The notes under the pieces are model-generated. The model had not been told where the DNA came from. It saw only the letters and a program-made list of their open reading frames with translations, and ran no database searches. Of a stretch of DNA of 32,795 nt, positions 1 through 8,668 are shown piece by piece. The DNA is taken from the NCBI GenBank assembly GCA_934630385.1, contig CAKTWE010000014.1, positions 1 to 32,795 of the forward strand, in the 5' to 3' direction. The number at the start of each line of letters is the position of its first letter. Positions within the stretch are counted from its first letter, which is position 1. The stretch is from an uncultured Collinsella sp. (GTDB lineage Bacteria; Actinomycetota; Coriobacteriia; Coriobacteriales; Coriobacteriaceae). The position numbers and the translations under genes are program-made.

Positions 1-28
1 GCCTGACCCCATATCGTTGGGGCCAGGC
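1..28 (+). terminator. Hairpin, likely intrinsic terminator
   Basis: GCCTGACCCC (1-10) pairs with GGGGCCAGGC (19-28) apart from one A-C mismatch, around an 8-nt loop. A short T4 run (33-36) follows on the plus strand. It would end a plus-strand transcript coming from outside the window, or act on both strands at the end of the FHA operon that finishes at 88. Confidence 0.4.
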
Positions 29-87
29 CCGATTTTGCCTCTTGACAATGTCCTGCTCATATTAAAAGGAACGTCCCTATTTGCCGG

Positions 88-1026
88 CTAGAGGGCGCCG
101 AGGAGGATGGCATAGGTGGTTGATTCGCCGAGTTTGAGCTCGTCGCCGGGATTGAGCTGGGCGGAGCGGCCGGGTTCCACCTGGATGCAGACGCTCGTGG
201 CCCCGTTTACCACCACCGTGCCGTTGGTTGACGACAGGTCCTCGACGTGCCAGGCATTTTGAGCATCGCACCAGATATGGGCATGGCGAGCCGAGACATC
301 GTCACCGACGTCGGTGATGTCGCCCTCCCCCGTGGCCAGTGCGCCGATCTCGACGCCCTCCTCGCTCGGTTGAATCCAGCGCGGAGCACTCACCACGTAG
401 CCGTTTTGCACGCGCAGCAGTCCCAGCGGATGCGCCGGCGAAGCCTCGTGCTCGCCTGTGACTGAAGATGTGCTCAGCGAGCGCGGCGTCGACGTGGCGC
501 CGCCGCAGGTCGCATGCGCGTAATCGATGGCGTAGGTCACCGACGAGCGAACATCCGCCGAACAGCCTACGGCGACGAACAGTACCAGGATGGCCTCCGC
601 GCGCTCGGCGGGCATGAGCTCCGCCGCCTGCGACAGGCGCTCGAGCGCATTGCGATAGAGATTCGTGTCCTGATGGCATTCCTCGAGCGCACGAACCATA
701 GGTTCGCCAGCAGGCCCGCACACCATATTGGTCACCGCCGCAGCATCCATGGGATTGCGGCGGCGCAGGGCCAGCTGCGACATAATGCGCGCGGCCGAGG
801 TACCGTAATCGGCAAAATAACGCTCCTGCAATGTGCCGACCGGTGCACGCACGATAAAGCGCGAGACCCACGAGCGATCGGCGGCGCGACTCTGAGGGCT
901 ACGGCCATCGGCAAGCGGACGGCTTGAGAGCACCAGACCGCACAGCTCGATATGGCTCAGGTGCGCCGCGCGCTTAAAGATGTCGAACATGGCTCCGCAC
1001 GGGGTGAGCTCGATTTGAGATGCCAT
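88..1026 (-). CDS. FHA-domain protein
   Basis: This is a 312-residue cytoplasmic protein. The last ~85 residues form a forkhead-associated (FHA) domain, with the SARHAHI core and the DLSSTNGT strand-turn that contacts phosphothreonine, followed by a final LNPGDELKLG strand. FHA domains bind phosphothreonine, so this is a probable reader of the kinase encoded just upstream. The first two thirds are helical-looking, with no domain I recognise. There is no signal peptide or membrane segment. The ATG has a strong ribosome-binding site (AGGAGG, 9 nt upstream) and lies 3 nt after the kinase stop codon, so it is the last gene of a three-gene minus-strand operon. The FHA assignment is firm; the biological partner is inferred from position. 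Confidence 0.85.
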   Translation of the reverse strand: MASQIELTPCGAMFDIFKRAAHLSHIELCGLVLSSRPLADGRSPQSRAADRSWVSRFIVRAPVGTLQERYFADYGTSAARIMSQLALRRRNPMDAAAVTNMVCGPAGEPMVRALEECHQDTNLYRNALERLSQAAELMPAERAEAILVLFVAVGCSADVRSSVTYAIDYAHATCGGATSTPRSLSTSSVTGEHEASPAHPLGLLRVQNGYVVSAPRWIQPSEEGVEIGALATGEGDITDVGDDVSARHAHIWCDAQNAWHVEDLSSTNGTVVVNGATSVCIQVEPGRSAQLNPGDELKLGESTTYAILLGAL

Positions 1027-1029
1027 GGC

Positions 1030-2874
1030 CTAGACCTCCTTGGTCGTTGAACTCGTATCGGACGACGTCTCGGTCGCCCCGACAAAGGCGCGAACCGCCG
1101 CGGCACCACCGGCAAGCGGCGTCGCCATGGAAATTTTCGCACGTCGTGCTGACACGACGGGAAGCTCAAAGGCAAACCCCATCGCCAGCAAAAACCACGT
1201 GAGCGCATAGGTTGCAATTAAGGCGGCAACGAAACCACTCGCTACGGCGCGCTGGGAAAACACGATGCATGCAACTGCAATCAGCACCGGAACCTCGCAG
1301 GCAGAAAGCGCCAGCACGCCATGCAGGAACCCCGTGCGACGATCGTGCGCCATGGCACCGACGGCAATACCCGCTATGCCCGGCAGTGCCAGCGCGAGCG
1401 CGGCAACGATACCCGGCAGCGTGCCGGACCACGAAATGTGCCCCACGGCAACCGTCGCACGAGCACCAGACGCCAGCAGTGCCGCCGAAACCGCCACAAC
1501 GGCCCACACGAGGCCACAAACAGCCGCAGCGCCGATCATCGCAGCTCGACGGACCATGCGGCCGGACGCGTCCATGGGACAGGGCGTGAGCGGCTCGCCG
1601 CGAAGCGAACGGCCGACGTTTTGCGCGTAGTGGTCGCAAAACGTCGTAAGCGCCGCCTCCACCGCAGCGGGCTCGGGACGATCGCCCTGATTACACGACA
1701 GGCAGGCCATGACCACGTCGAACAACTGGGCATCGACAAATGCCAGTGCATCGCGCAAGTCCTCGGAATTTGGATCGAGCCCCAGCTGCTGAGCTTGCTC
1801 GGCCGCGGCAAGTGCCACATCGGGCTCGCGTCGCAGCAACCGCGTCAAGTCGCAACCGGGCGCATGGGCGCCAGCGGGATAGTCGGGGCGCGTATCCATC
1901 TTGAGACGATAGGGGCTGGCAATATCGCGCGTCTTTTTGCGCGAACCCGAGGTACCCGAAGCGCTCGGCGCCACCTCGTACGGTGCGACGCCGGCGATGA
2001 GCTCATAGACCGTGCTCGCCGCGGCATACACGTCGATTGCCGGCGACATGCGCAAAACGCGCAGGTCGGCAATATCGTCGGTGGGCATCTCGGGCGGAGC
2101 GTAGGCAACCGTCGCGCGGCGCAACGTGGCGTAGCGCTCTGTAAAGGACTCCTTGCCGCCACCTCGCGCCACCGCAGAGGCGGGCTCGAGCGCCAGCGAC
2201 GAGCCAAAGTCGATGAGGCACAAATCGAACGTGCCCTCGGCAAGTTGTTGGTCGAGCGGCAGACGCGCCGTGCGAACCATAATATTGGCCGGCGAGATGT
2301 CGCGATGGACAAAGCCATCCCCCACCAGGCTCATGCGGCAGAGCAGGTCGAACAGGTCGCGGCCCAGGCGAGCGGCCACGAGCGGCGACAGGCGACCGGC
2401 ATCGTCCACGGCAAGGCGCGGGCGCAGGCGGGCAAGCGTCTCGCCCTCGACCCACTCCATGACAATCGCGGGCACACCGTCGACCTCGCCCCATCCATAT
2501 AGGCGGGGAAAGCCTTTAAGGCCCGAAAGGGCGCGATGGCATTCGTATTCCTCGCGAAACGCCGCCTTAAACTTGGCGACCAGCGCCTCATAAGCGGCGT
2601 CGTCATCGAACTCGTCGCACGTCGGCAAGATGAGCTGCTTGAGCGCCACGGCCTCGCCCTGGGCATTGACGGCACGCGTCACGCGGCCGATGCCGCCACG
2701 GCGCATGGTGGCGTCGTCGGCAAACAGCATCGCAAATCGACGCTGGTAGACGGGTAGCTCGTCCGGGCCCAGCGCAATGGCGGGCTCAAACCCTCCAACG
2801 CGCGCCAGGCGCAGGCCCACCATGGGATCGCGGTTGAGCGACTGGGCTGCCGTAGAAGCGAGGTCGTTCGTCAT
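1030..2874 (-). CDS. Membrane-anchored Ser/Thr protein kinase
   Basis: This is a 614-residue Hanks-type kinase. The catalytic domain spans roughly residues 50-400: VALK lysine (K79), catalytic loop HRDISPAN (D192), and metal-binding DFG (222-224). The glycine loop is reduced (RRGGIGRV instead of GxGxxG). An insert between the catalytic loop and DFG (about residues 201-218) is longer than usual. The last ~170 residues hold four or five hydrophobic membrane segments and no extracellular sensor such as PASTA. The start is fixed by an ATGA overlap with the preceding gene. It probably phosphorylates the FHA protein's partners or the neighbouring membrane protein, but substrates cannot be read from sequence. 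Confidence 0.85.
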   Translation of the reverse strand: MTNDLASTAAQSLNRDPMVGLRLARVGGFEPAIALGPDELPVYQRRFAMLFADDATMRRGGIGRVTRAVNAQGEAVALKQLILPTCDEFDDDAAYEALVAKFKAAFREEYECHRALSGLKGFPRLYGWGEVDGVPAIVMEWVEGETLARLRPRLAVDDAGRLSPLVAARLGRDLFDLLCRMSLVGDGFVHRDISPANIMVRTARLPLDQQLAEGTFDLCLIDFGSSLALEPASAVARGGGKESFTERYATLRRATVAYAPPEMPTDDIADLRVLRMSPAIDVYAAASTVYELIAGVAPYEVAPSASGTSGSRKKTRDIASPYRLKMDTRPDYPAGAHAPGCDLTRLLRREPDVALAAAEQAQQLGLDPNSEDLRDALAFVDAQLFDVVMACLSCNQGDRPEPAAVEAALTTFCDHYAQNVGRSLRGEPLTPCPMDASGRMVRRAAMIGAAAVCGLVWAVVAVSAALLASGARATVAVGHISWSGTLPGIVAALALALPGIAGIAVGAMAHDRRTGFLHGVLALSACEVPVLIAVACIVFSQRAVASGFVAALIATYALTWFLLAMGFAFELPVVSARRAKISMATPLAGGAAAVRAFVGATETSSDTSSTTKEV

Positions 2875-3767
2875 AGGGCGATCGCCGCCAGACTATTGTT
2901 GAAGTTATTGAGCACAATGTCGTCATCGCCGTAATGCCCCACCCATTGGCACAGGTTGGTGTAGCAGCCCCATAGGTTGGCGTACTGCCGATACCACTTT
3001 GACTGGGGAGAAAACGTTTGCCGGCCAAACTCGGCACGGATGACAAACATATCGTTGGCCAGGTTATCGCACGGCCCGGTATCGCCTGTTGCGTTATAGG
3101 TCAAGACCGCGCTATTGGCCCGAGAGACATAGCCGTCGAGCATATTGCACTTGGTCACGAGCCAGCCGTGTATGCTTTCCTCCTCGGCGGCCGAAAGGCC
3201 GCTGGAGTTTGTATTGCCACCGGTGCTGCCGCCCGTCGAGCTGTTGCCCCCAGACCCGCCGGAGGCGGAGCCCGAGCCGGAGCCCGAGCCGGAACCACCG
3301 CTCGAATTCGACGAATCGGAGCCGCCAGGTTTCCCCGACTGCTGCGTATCCTGACCCTTTTGCTGCTCGGCCTTGTTTACGACGGCCGATACACTGTTAT
3401 CGGAAAGGTGATGGATAATCTTGGTGTTGGTAAGCACGATGGTCTTGCCGTTGGCAAGCGCGATCTCGTTGTCCGGCGCCTCGGCGCTGCCCGCGTCGTC
3501 GACACCAAACACGACGTGCGTGACTACGCTCGCCCAGGCGTATCCGGTTGTGGTCCCCAAATCGCTTTTGGCCTTGTGCCCCACACGCAGCTCGCGCGCG
3601 GTACGCGCCTGCACCATAGGTGGCACGGCCAAACCGTAGGCAGAAACGCCGGCAACGACCAGCGCCAGCGAACAGGACAGCAGCACATACGCCCGAGGCG
3701 CCAGGCCCAACCGGCGCCGCATGCGCACCGCGGCGCCATGCTTTTTCTGAGTGCCCCCGGGCCGCAT
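2871..3767 (-). CDS. Single-pass membrane protein with extracellular Cys-containing domain
   Basis: I do not recognise a family. The 298-residue protein has a basic N-terminus (RMRRR), one membrane segment at residues 26-48, an extracellular stretch, a long Ser/Gly/Asn low-complexity linker, and a C-terminal domain with four cysteines (CNMLDGY, GPCDN, WGCYTNLC) that could form disulfides. The start was chosen at 3767 because GGAG lies 8 nt upstream; the open frame continues to 3956 but starts there have no ribosome-binding site. It overlaps the downstream kinase by 4 nt (ATGA), so the two are translationally coupled. It could be the external sensor or target of that kinase, which lacks an outside domain itself. 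That role is inference. Confidence 0.7.
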   Translation of the reverse strand: MRPGGTQKKHGAAVRMRRRLGLAPRAYVLLSCSLALVVAGVSAYGLAVPPMVQARTARELRVGHKAKSDLGTTTGYAWASVVTHVVFGVDDAGSAEAPDNEIALANGKTIVLTNTKIIHHLSDNSVSAVVNKAEQQKGQDTQQSGKPGGSDSSNSSGGSGSGSGSGSASGGSGGNSSTGGSTGGNTNSSGLSAAEEESIHGWLVTKCNMLDGYVSRANSAVLTYNATGDTGPCDNLANDMFVIRAEFGRQTFSPQSKWYRQYANLWGCYTNLCQWVGHYGDDDIVLNNFNNSLAAIAL

Positions 3768-3780
3768 GCGATCTTCTCCA

Positions 3781-3807
3781 ACAAAAACACGCCGCTCGAA
3801 AGCGGCG
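3781..3807 (-). terminator. Intrinsic terminator just before the membrane protein/kinase/FHA operon
   Basis: On the minus strand CGCCGCT, loop TTCG and AGCGGCG are followed by TGTTTTTG. The T-run ends only a few bases before the GGAG ribosome-binding site (3776-3779) of the gene starting at 3767. There is no room for a separate promoter in between, so the operon must be read through this terminator, which may act as an attenuator after recR. Confidence 0.65.
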
Positions 3808-3916
3808 CATTCATTCAAACCCATAGTTGAGTGTATCAGCGAACACAAAAGGTTGCACAACGAACGCGCAAATACGGGACACGAACAGGGGCATCCACGC
3901 GATAAGCGGATGCAAA

Positions 3917-3942
3917 GTGCATTTGTTGCACAACAAATGCAC
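3917..3942. repeat. Perfect 12-bp palindrome downstream of recR
   Basis: GTGCATTTGTTG and CAACAAATGCAC flank a 2-nt centre. It has no T-run, so it looks more like a protein-binding site than a terminator. It lies ~75 nt after the recR stop and upstream of the 3767 gene, so it could be the operator of a promoter serving that operon. Confidence 0.5.
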
Positions 3943-4016
3943 GAACATGGGGCCAATTATGGCAACCGCGTGCAACGCGCAATGAAACGCAAGGTCGTTG
4001 GGGCAGATTCTAGATC

Positions 4017-4613
4017 CTAGATTGCGCGACGGGCCTCGATGGCGCGGCCGAGCGTGAGCTCGTCAGCATACTCCAGGTCGCCGCCCACGGGCAGGCCGCT
4101 CGCCAGGCGCGACACCTCGACGCCCAGCGGCTTGATGGTGCGAGCAAGGTAGCTCGCCGTGGTCTCGCCCTCGATATTGGGGTTGGTGGCGATAATGACC
4201 TCGTGGATATCCTCGTGGCCCAAGCGCGCCAGCAGCTCGCGGATGTGCAGCTGCTCGGGGCCGATCTTGTCCATGGGGCTGATCACGCCGCCCAACACGT
4301 GGTAGAGGCCGTGGTAGCTGCCCGTGCGCTCAATCGCCTGGACATCGCGCGGCTCGCCCACCACGCAAATGCGAGTGGTGTCGCGCATCGAGTCTTGGCA
4401 GATGGAGCACTCGTCGGCCGTGGCGTAGTTAAAGCAACGGCTGCAAAAGTGAACCTCCTGCTTAACCTCCAGGATGGCCTCGGCCAGGCGGCGCGCCTCC
4501 TCGGCGTCAGCCTCCAACAGGTAATAGGCGATGCGCTGAGCCGACTTGGGGCCAATGCCCGGCAGGCGGCCCAGCTCATCGAGCAATTTTTGCAGACTAT
4601 GGTTGGCACTCAT
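4017..4613 (-). CDS. recR: Recombination protein RecR
   Basis: RecR acts with RecF and RecO to load RecA on gapped DNA. The 198-residue length is normal for the family. Visible are the N-terminal helix-hairpin-helix ([14 protein letters not shown]), the four-cysteine zinc finger (CSRCF...CSICQD), and the Toprim core (ICVVGEPRD, then [11 protein letters not shown]). It follows ybaB by 13 nt, the usual dnaX-ybaB-recR order. No clear ribosome-binding site precedes the ATG, so translation is probably coupled to ybaB. Confidence 0.97.
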   Translation of the reverse strand: MSANHSLQKLLDELGRLPGIGPKSAQRIAYYLLEADAEEARRLAEAILEVKQEVHFCSRCFNYATADECSICQDSMRDTTRICVVGEPRDVQAIERTGSYHGLYHVLGGVISPMDKIGPEQLHIRELLARLGHEDIHEVIIATNPNIEGETTASYLARTIKPLGVEVSRLASGLPVGGDLEYADELTLGRAIEARRAI

Positions 4614-4626
4614 ATATATGCGCGTC

Positions 4627-4947
4627 TTAGAACGGCATGCCCGGGATGTTGAGGCCGCCGGTGATGGCGCCCATCTGCTTGTTGGCGAGCTCGTTGACGC
4701 CGCGAACGGCCTCGTTGACGGCAGCCATGATCATGTCCTGCAGCATATCGACGTCCTCGGGATCGAGCGCATCGGGATCGATGGTGAGGTTGACGAGCTC
4801 CATCTCGCCGTTGACGGTCACCTTGACCATGCCACCGCCGGCAGAGGCGTCGACGGTCTGGGACTTGAGGTTCTCCTGCGCGGCGGCAAGCTGCTCCTGC
4901 ATCTTGCGGGCCTGCTTCATCATCTGCTGCATGTTCATACCGGCCAT
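4627..4947 (-). CDS. ybaB: YbaB/EbfC family nucleoid-associated protein
   Basis: This is a 106-residue homodimeric DNA-binding protein of the YbaB/EbfC family. It has the Met/Gln-rich N-terminal helix ([17 protein letters not shown]), the central [18 protein letters not shown] strands and the C-terminal MITGG-like tail ([11 protein letters not shown]). AAAGGAG lies 5 nt before the ATG. It stands between dnaX and recR as in most bacteria, and the proteins probably act around DNA repair and replication. A separate promoter with an operator may exist in the 222-nt gap before it. Confidence 0.95.
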   Translation of the reverse strand: MAGMNMQQMMKQARKMQEQLAAAQENLKSQTVDASAGGGMVKVTVNGEMELVNLTIDPDALDPEDVDMLQDMIMAAVNEAVRGVNELANKQMGAITGGLNIPGMPF

Positions 4948-5110
4948 GATGGCTCCTTTACGTGCGGCCGCACGCCGAGCTGCAAGGGCAGCCGGAGCAC
5001 GGCGGGACTTTCAAACTCAAAAATCGTACCACGGCGCAAGGCCAGCGAGCGGGGCGGACACGCTACCTCAGTCGATATACATGTCCTCCCATACAAACCG
5101 CACGCAAAGA

Positions 5111-5143
5111 TTATGCAAGGTCGACTTATGCAAGGTTGCATAA
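5111..5143. promoter_or_regulatory. Operator-like palindrome plus half-site upstream of ybaB
   Basis: TTATGCAAGGTTGCATAA (5126-5143) is a perfect 8-bp dyad around GG. A half-site TTATGCAAGG occurs at 5111-5120, 15 bp away. The site is in the dnaX-ybaB gap, about 165 nt before the ybaB start. It suggests a dimeric repressor with an extra contact; the regulator is unknown. Confidence 0.5.
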
Positions 5144-5169
5144 TTCGGCGTATATGCCCTTTCGCACGG

Positions 5170-7683
5170 CTACTCCACCGGTTTGAAGATGGTGGCCTGG
5201 CCAAAGACGTCGCGAATGAGGGCTTTGGCCTCATCCTCGGTCTGTGGGATGCTCGGGGCTGCGCCCTGGTGGCCGAAGGGACTGCCGGCGCCGGGATTGG
5301 ACTCCCAAGGAGCCGCGGGGGCGTCATCGCTTGTGGGAGCGGACGTCGCGGCCGCAGGGGCCGAGGAAACCGCAGCAGCGGGCTTGGGCACAGGCGTCGC
5401 TGCCGGTACGTCGAACGGAGGAAGATCTTCCCCGCTCGCATCGCCGGCGAAGCCGCCGACCATGGCGTCGTCGTAGGGCACCTGCTCGGATTCCCACGGC
5501 GCAGCCTGTGCAGACGGCTGAGCCTTGGGAGCGGACGAGCGCTCGGGCGCGCGGGGCGCGGGCTCGGTCGGGAGTTTGCCCGTGGCAGGAGCGCCGGCAG
5601 GGTTGTCGGAGCGCAGCCAGGGAGCCTTAGCCAGGTCGGACGACTTGGGCGCGGGTGTGGCAACGGGCTTGGGCGAGGGGGTCGGAGCAGCCGGTTTGGG
5701 CGCAGCGGGCTCAGGCGCCGACGGAGTCGGTGCCGCTACCGGTACCGCTTTTGGCTGCGTCGCGCTGGCGCTCGAGGATGCAGGGGCCGCCGAGGACACG
5801 GGTTGCGGGTCCGCAGATGCCGCAGCCCGTGCAGATGGAGAATGCTCCTCATGTTGAGGAGCCGGCGTGCCACCCCCATCCAAGACATAGTCGACGGTAC
5901 GACGACCGAAGACCGCGCTGACTGTCGGCAGGACTACCGACTGCGTGTCGGCGCGACCGAGCATCTTGATGGCAAAGGTCGAACCCGCGGGGAACGAAAC
6001 CGTGAGCTTGGAGCCGTCGTCGGCCGTGGCGCGGGCGTTAAGCAGAAGAGCCGCGTAGGAGGCCTGCTGAGCTTTGACGCGCTCGACGACCTCGGCCCAT
6101 TTGCGCTGGAGCTCGCCGGCATCCTCAACCGCAGGGGTCTCGGCGGCGCCGGCGGCAGCAACCTGGGCGGCGTTGTTGGGCTGGGACTGGCGTGCCGGCA
6201 CAGCGGCAGGTGCGGGAGCCGGGGCAGCGGCGGGCTGGGACTTCGGAACCGGTGAAGGCTGAGGCGCAGGAGCCGCGGGCTTGGGGGTCGGCGTGGGCGT
6301 AGGCTGGGCCACCGGAGCGGCAGCGCCGCGGTCCCAGGGCATGCCGCCTTGGTGCGCGGACGTAGCGGCGGGAGCGGCAGATGCCACAGGGGCAGCAGCT
6401 CGAGCACCCGAGATCAGCGTCGGTTGCTGTGTCGCCACGGGCGCAGTCGCGACAGCTGCAGGCGCACTCGCTTGAACAGCAACCACGCTCGCCGGTACCG
6501 CAGCGTTGGCAACCATGGCCTCCAAGCGTGCCACGCGCTCGGCCAAAGCCTCAATCGTTAGATCGGCCTCGGGACGCGTCAGGCGGGTGCAGGCAATCTC
6601 GAGCACCAGGCGCACGTCGCTCGCGCCCCTCATCTTCAGCGCGGCATCGTCGAGCACCGTCAGCACGCGAGCCAAGCGGTCGGCAGGATGCTCACCAAAG
6701 GCAGCGGCCTCGGCAGCAAGCGCCTCGGCCTGCTCGGAGCCGCCCTCAAACAACTCGGCGCGGGCGCCGGCAACGCAGGCCACATACACGTCGCGCACGT
6801 GCGCAACCAGGTCGCGCGTCAGCTCAAGCAGGTCATTGCCCTCCTCGACCTGTGCGCGAATGAGCCCATAGAGCTCAGCAATATCACGCTCGGCAATAGC
6901 GCGGGCAAACTCGCCCAGAATCTGGTCCGACACCTCGCCCAAAAGCGAGCGGGCATCGTCCGCATGCACGGCCCCGTTGCCAAAAACGCTTAGCTGCTCC
7001 AGCGTGGAGAGCGCGTCGCGCATGCCGCCCTTGGCATGGCGCGCCACGATGGCGAGCGCCTCGTCGTCGTAATCGAAGCCCTCCTGCTCGCACACGTAGG
7101 ACAGGCGATGCTCGATATCCTCGTTGCCGATGCGGTGGAAATCGAAGCGCTGGCAGCGCGAGAGAATGGTCTCCAGAATCTTTTGCGGATCGGTGGTGCA
7201 CAGCACAAAGATCACGTGCGCCGGCGGCTCCTCGAGCGTCTTGAGCAGCGCGTTAAACGCCGCCGTCGTGAGCATGTGGACCTCGTCGATGATATAGATC
7301 TTGTACTTGCCGCGCACCGGGGCAAAGTTGACGGAGTTGATGATCTCCTCGCGCACGTTGTCCACGCCCGTGCGGCTTGCAGCGTCGAGCTCATAGACAT
7401 CGGGGTGGTTGCCCTCGGCGATGAGCTCGCACTCCTCGCAGGTGCCGTCGGGCATGCAACCGCTCGCACCCTCGGCGCGCGCCGCCTCGGCATTGCGGCA
7501 CAGCAGCGCTTTGGCAAGAATGCGCGCCATGGTGGTCTTGCCCGTGCCGCGCGGTCCGCAGAACAGGTAGGCGTGGGACAGGCGCCCCTCGGTAATGGCG
7601 TGCTCGAGCGTCGAGACGATATGCTGCTGGCCCACCACGGAGTCGAAGGTGAGCGGGCGATACTTTCGGTACAACGATTCCAT
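5170..7683 (-). CDS. dnaX: DNA polymerase III subunit gamma/tau
   Basis: This is the clamp-loader ATPase and tau scaffold of the replisome. The N-terminal AAA+ domain is complete: Walker A GPRGTGKT (43-50), four zinc-ligand cysteines (C62, C76, C82, C85), Walker B IIDEVH, sensor CTTDPQK and arginine finger SRCQRFDF. At 837 residues it is longer than common DnaX proteins. Most of the excess is an Ala/Pro-rich low-complexity linker (about 395-480 and 580-780) around a small folded tau segment. The ATG at 7683 has GGAG just upstream; the open frame extends to 8157 in non-coding-like sequence. There is no obvious slippery A-run for a gamma frameshift product. Confidence 0.96.
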   Translation of the reverse strand: MESLYRKYRPLTFDSVVGQQHIVSTLEHAITEGRLSHAYLFCGPRGTGKTTMARILAKALLCRNAEAARAEGASGCMPDGTCEECELIAEGNHPDVYELDAASRTGVDNVREEIINSVNFAPVRGKYKIYIIDEVHMLTTAAFNALLKTLEEPPAHVIFVLCTTDPQKILETILSRCQRFDFHRIGNEDIEHRLSYVCEQEGFDYDDEALAIVARHAKGGMRDALSTLEQLSVFGNGAVHADDARSLLGEVSDQILGEFARAIAERDIAELYGLIRAQVEEGNDLLELTRDLVAHVRDVYVACVAGARAELFEGGSEQAEALAAEAAAFGEHPADRLARVLTVLDDAALKMRGASDVRLVLEIACTRLTRPEADLTIEALAERVARLEAMVANAAVPASVVAVQASAPAAVATAPVATQQPTLISGARAAAPVASAAPAATSAHQGGMPWDRGAAAPVAQPTPTPTPKPAAPAPQPSPVPKSQPAAAPAPAPAAVPARQSQPNNAAQVAAAGAAETPAVEDAGELQRKWAEVVERVKAQQASYAALLLNARATADDGSKLTVSFPAGSTFAIKMLGRADTQSVVLPTVSAVFGRRTVDYVLDGGGTPAPQHEEHSPSARAAASADPQPVSSAAPASSSASATQPKAVPVAAPTPSAPEPAAPKPAAPTPSPKPVATPAPKSSDLAKAPWLRSDNPAGAPATGKLPTEPAPRAPERSSAPKAQPSAQAAPWESEQVPYDDAMVGGFAGDASGEDLPPFDVPAATPVPKPAAAVSSAPAAATSAPTSDDAPAAPWESNPGAGSPFGHQGAAPSIPQTEDEAKALIRDVFGQATIFKPVE

Positions 7684-7798
7684 GGGTGCTCCCCCGGGTA
7701 TACTGAGTCTTGTTGCCGCGGCGGCCATGCGGTCGCACGGCATACTGCATTCATAATAACCCGTACGGCGAGCCCGCCGCGATAGGAGTCCAAAGAGC

Positions 7799-8515
7799 AT
7801 GGCAGACGCAGAGAGCAACCTCGTTCCCTCCGAAGCAGCCGACCAGGTCGAGGTCGCGCTCGAGGAGCAGGCAGCAGCCGACGACGGCATCCTGTACCTC
7901 AACGAGTACCAGTACGAAAACGATCTGGTCACCGATTTCGCCCGCCTGGTCGCCTCGCCCAAGCGCCGCGGCTCGCTGTATGTCGCCGCCGCCATTGCCG
8001 CGCTCATCGGCATCGGCATGCTGGTGGCCGGCGGCAACTGGATCAAGTTCGGCGTTGTCTTGATCGTGTTCGGCGCCTTTTTGGCCTGGTGGAGCAAAAA
8101 CCTGCACCACACGCTCGCCCGCGACTTTATCGATGCCGTCGAGGCCGACGAGTCCATGGGCGGACGCTACCGCCGCGTTGCCGCCAACGAGGACGGCCTG
8201 ATGGTCTGGGGCAAGAGCGGCAAGTCGCAGTTCTTCCCGTTTGAGAAGCTCGACCACGTGCTCGACGGCGAGCGCATCTTTGTGGCCATGTTCGCCGACC
8301 AGGGCGTGACGATCCCCAAGGACACCTTCGTCCGTGGCGATGCCGAGCAGTTTGGCTCCTTCCTCAAGGCGCGCATCAACAAAAAACTCCGCATCGAGAC
8401 CAAGAAAAAGAAAATGAACGCCAAGAAGGCTGCCGCCAAGGCCAAGCAGGAAAGCGAGCCCAAGAACGCAAGGGCCAAACAGCGCAAGCAGAAGAAGAGC
8501 AAGAAGAAGCGCTAA
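7799..8515 (+). CDS. YcxB-like membrane protein
   Basis: This is a 238-residue protein divergent from dnaX. An acidic N-terminus is followed by two membrane segments (about residues 61-77 and 82-97), then a soluble domain resembling the YcxB-like fold (DGLMVWGKSGKSQFFPFEKL...FIPKDTF pattern seen here as VTIPKDTF). The last ~40 residues are a Lys-rich tail (KKKKMNAKKAAAKAKQ...KKSKKKR) likely to contact RNA, DNA or membrane phosphates. AGGAG lies 10 nt before the ATG. The family has no established biochemical role. The 115-nt gap to dnaX must hold both promoters. Confidence 0.7.
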   Translation: MADAESNLVPSEAADQVEVALEEQAAADDGILYLNEYQYENDLVTDFARLVASPKRRGSLYVAAAIAALIGIGMLVAGGNWIKFGVVLIVFGAFLAWWSKNLHHTLARDFIDAVEADESMGGRYRRVAANEDGLMVWGKSGKSQFFPFEKLDHVLDGERIFVAMFADQGVTIPKDTFVRGDAEQFGSFLKARINKKLRIETKKKKMNAKKAAAKAKQESEPKNARAKQRKQKKSKKKR

Positions 8516-8570
8516 GGCCAAGCCAGACAGGCAGCCTCGCATCCCGCTATCCTCCCCATGCACCCGAGCG

Positions 8571-8579
8571 TGCTACACT
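8571..8579 (+). promoter_or_regulatory. Candidate extended -10 promoter of the kinase cluster
   Basis: TGCTACACT fits an extended -10 (TGnTACACT). It lies about 90 nt before the kinase gene at 8669 and after the YcxB-like gene. No convincing -35 is visible. It is the best promoter candidate for the six-gene phospho-signalling and cell-wall run. Confidence 0.35.
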
Positions 8580-8668
8580 AGCAGCATCTATGCCACCGCG
8601 AACGCCGGAACGGGTCACGCCCCGTGCCCGCCGTTCGCAAACGAACTTTAAACGCACGAGGGTTGGCC

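Noticed and set aside
40..80. REP-like GGAACGTCCC motif near the left edge
   Set aside because: A single short copy without a partner repeat or transposase in the window; not enough to call an element.
1321..2502. Long plus-strand frame of 393 codons opposite the kinase
   Set aside because: Arg/His-rich shadow of the high-GC kinase gene; no ribosome-binding site or domain.
7684..7798. SRP RNA (ffs) or tRNA gene near dnaX
   Set aside because: I looked for the conserved SRP RNA loop (GGAAGG-type) and a cloverleaf and found neither.
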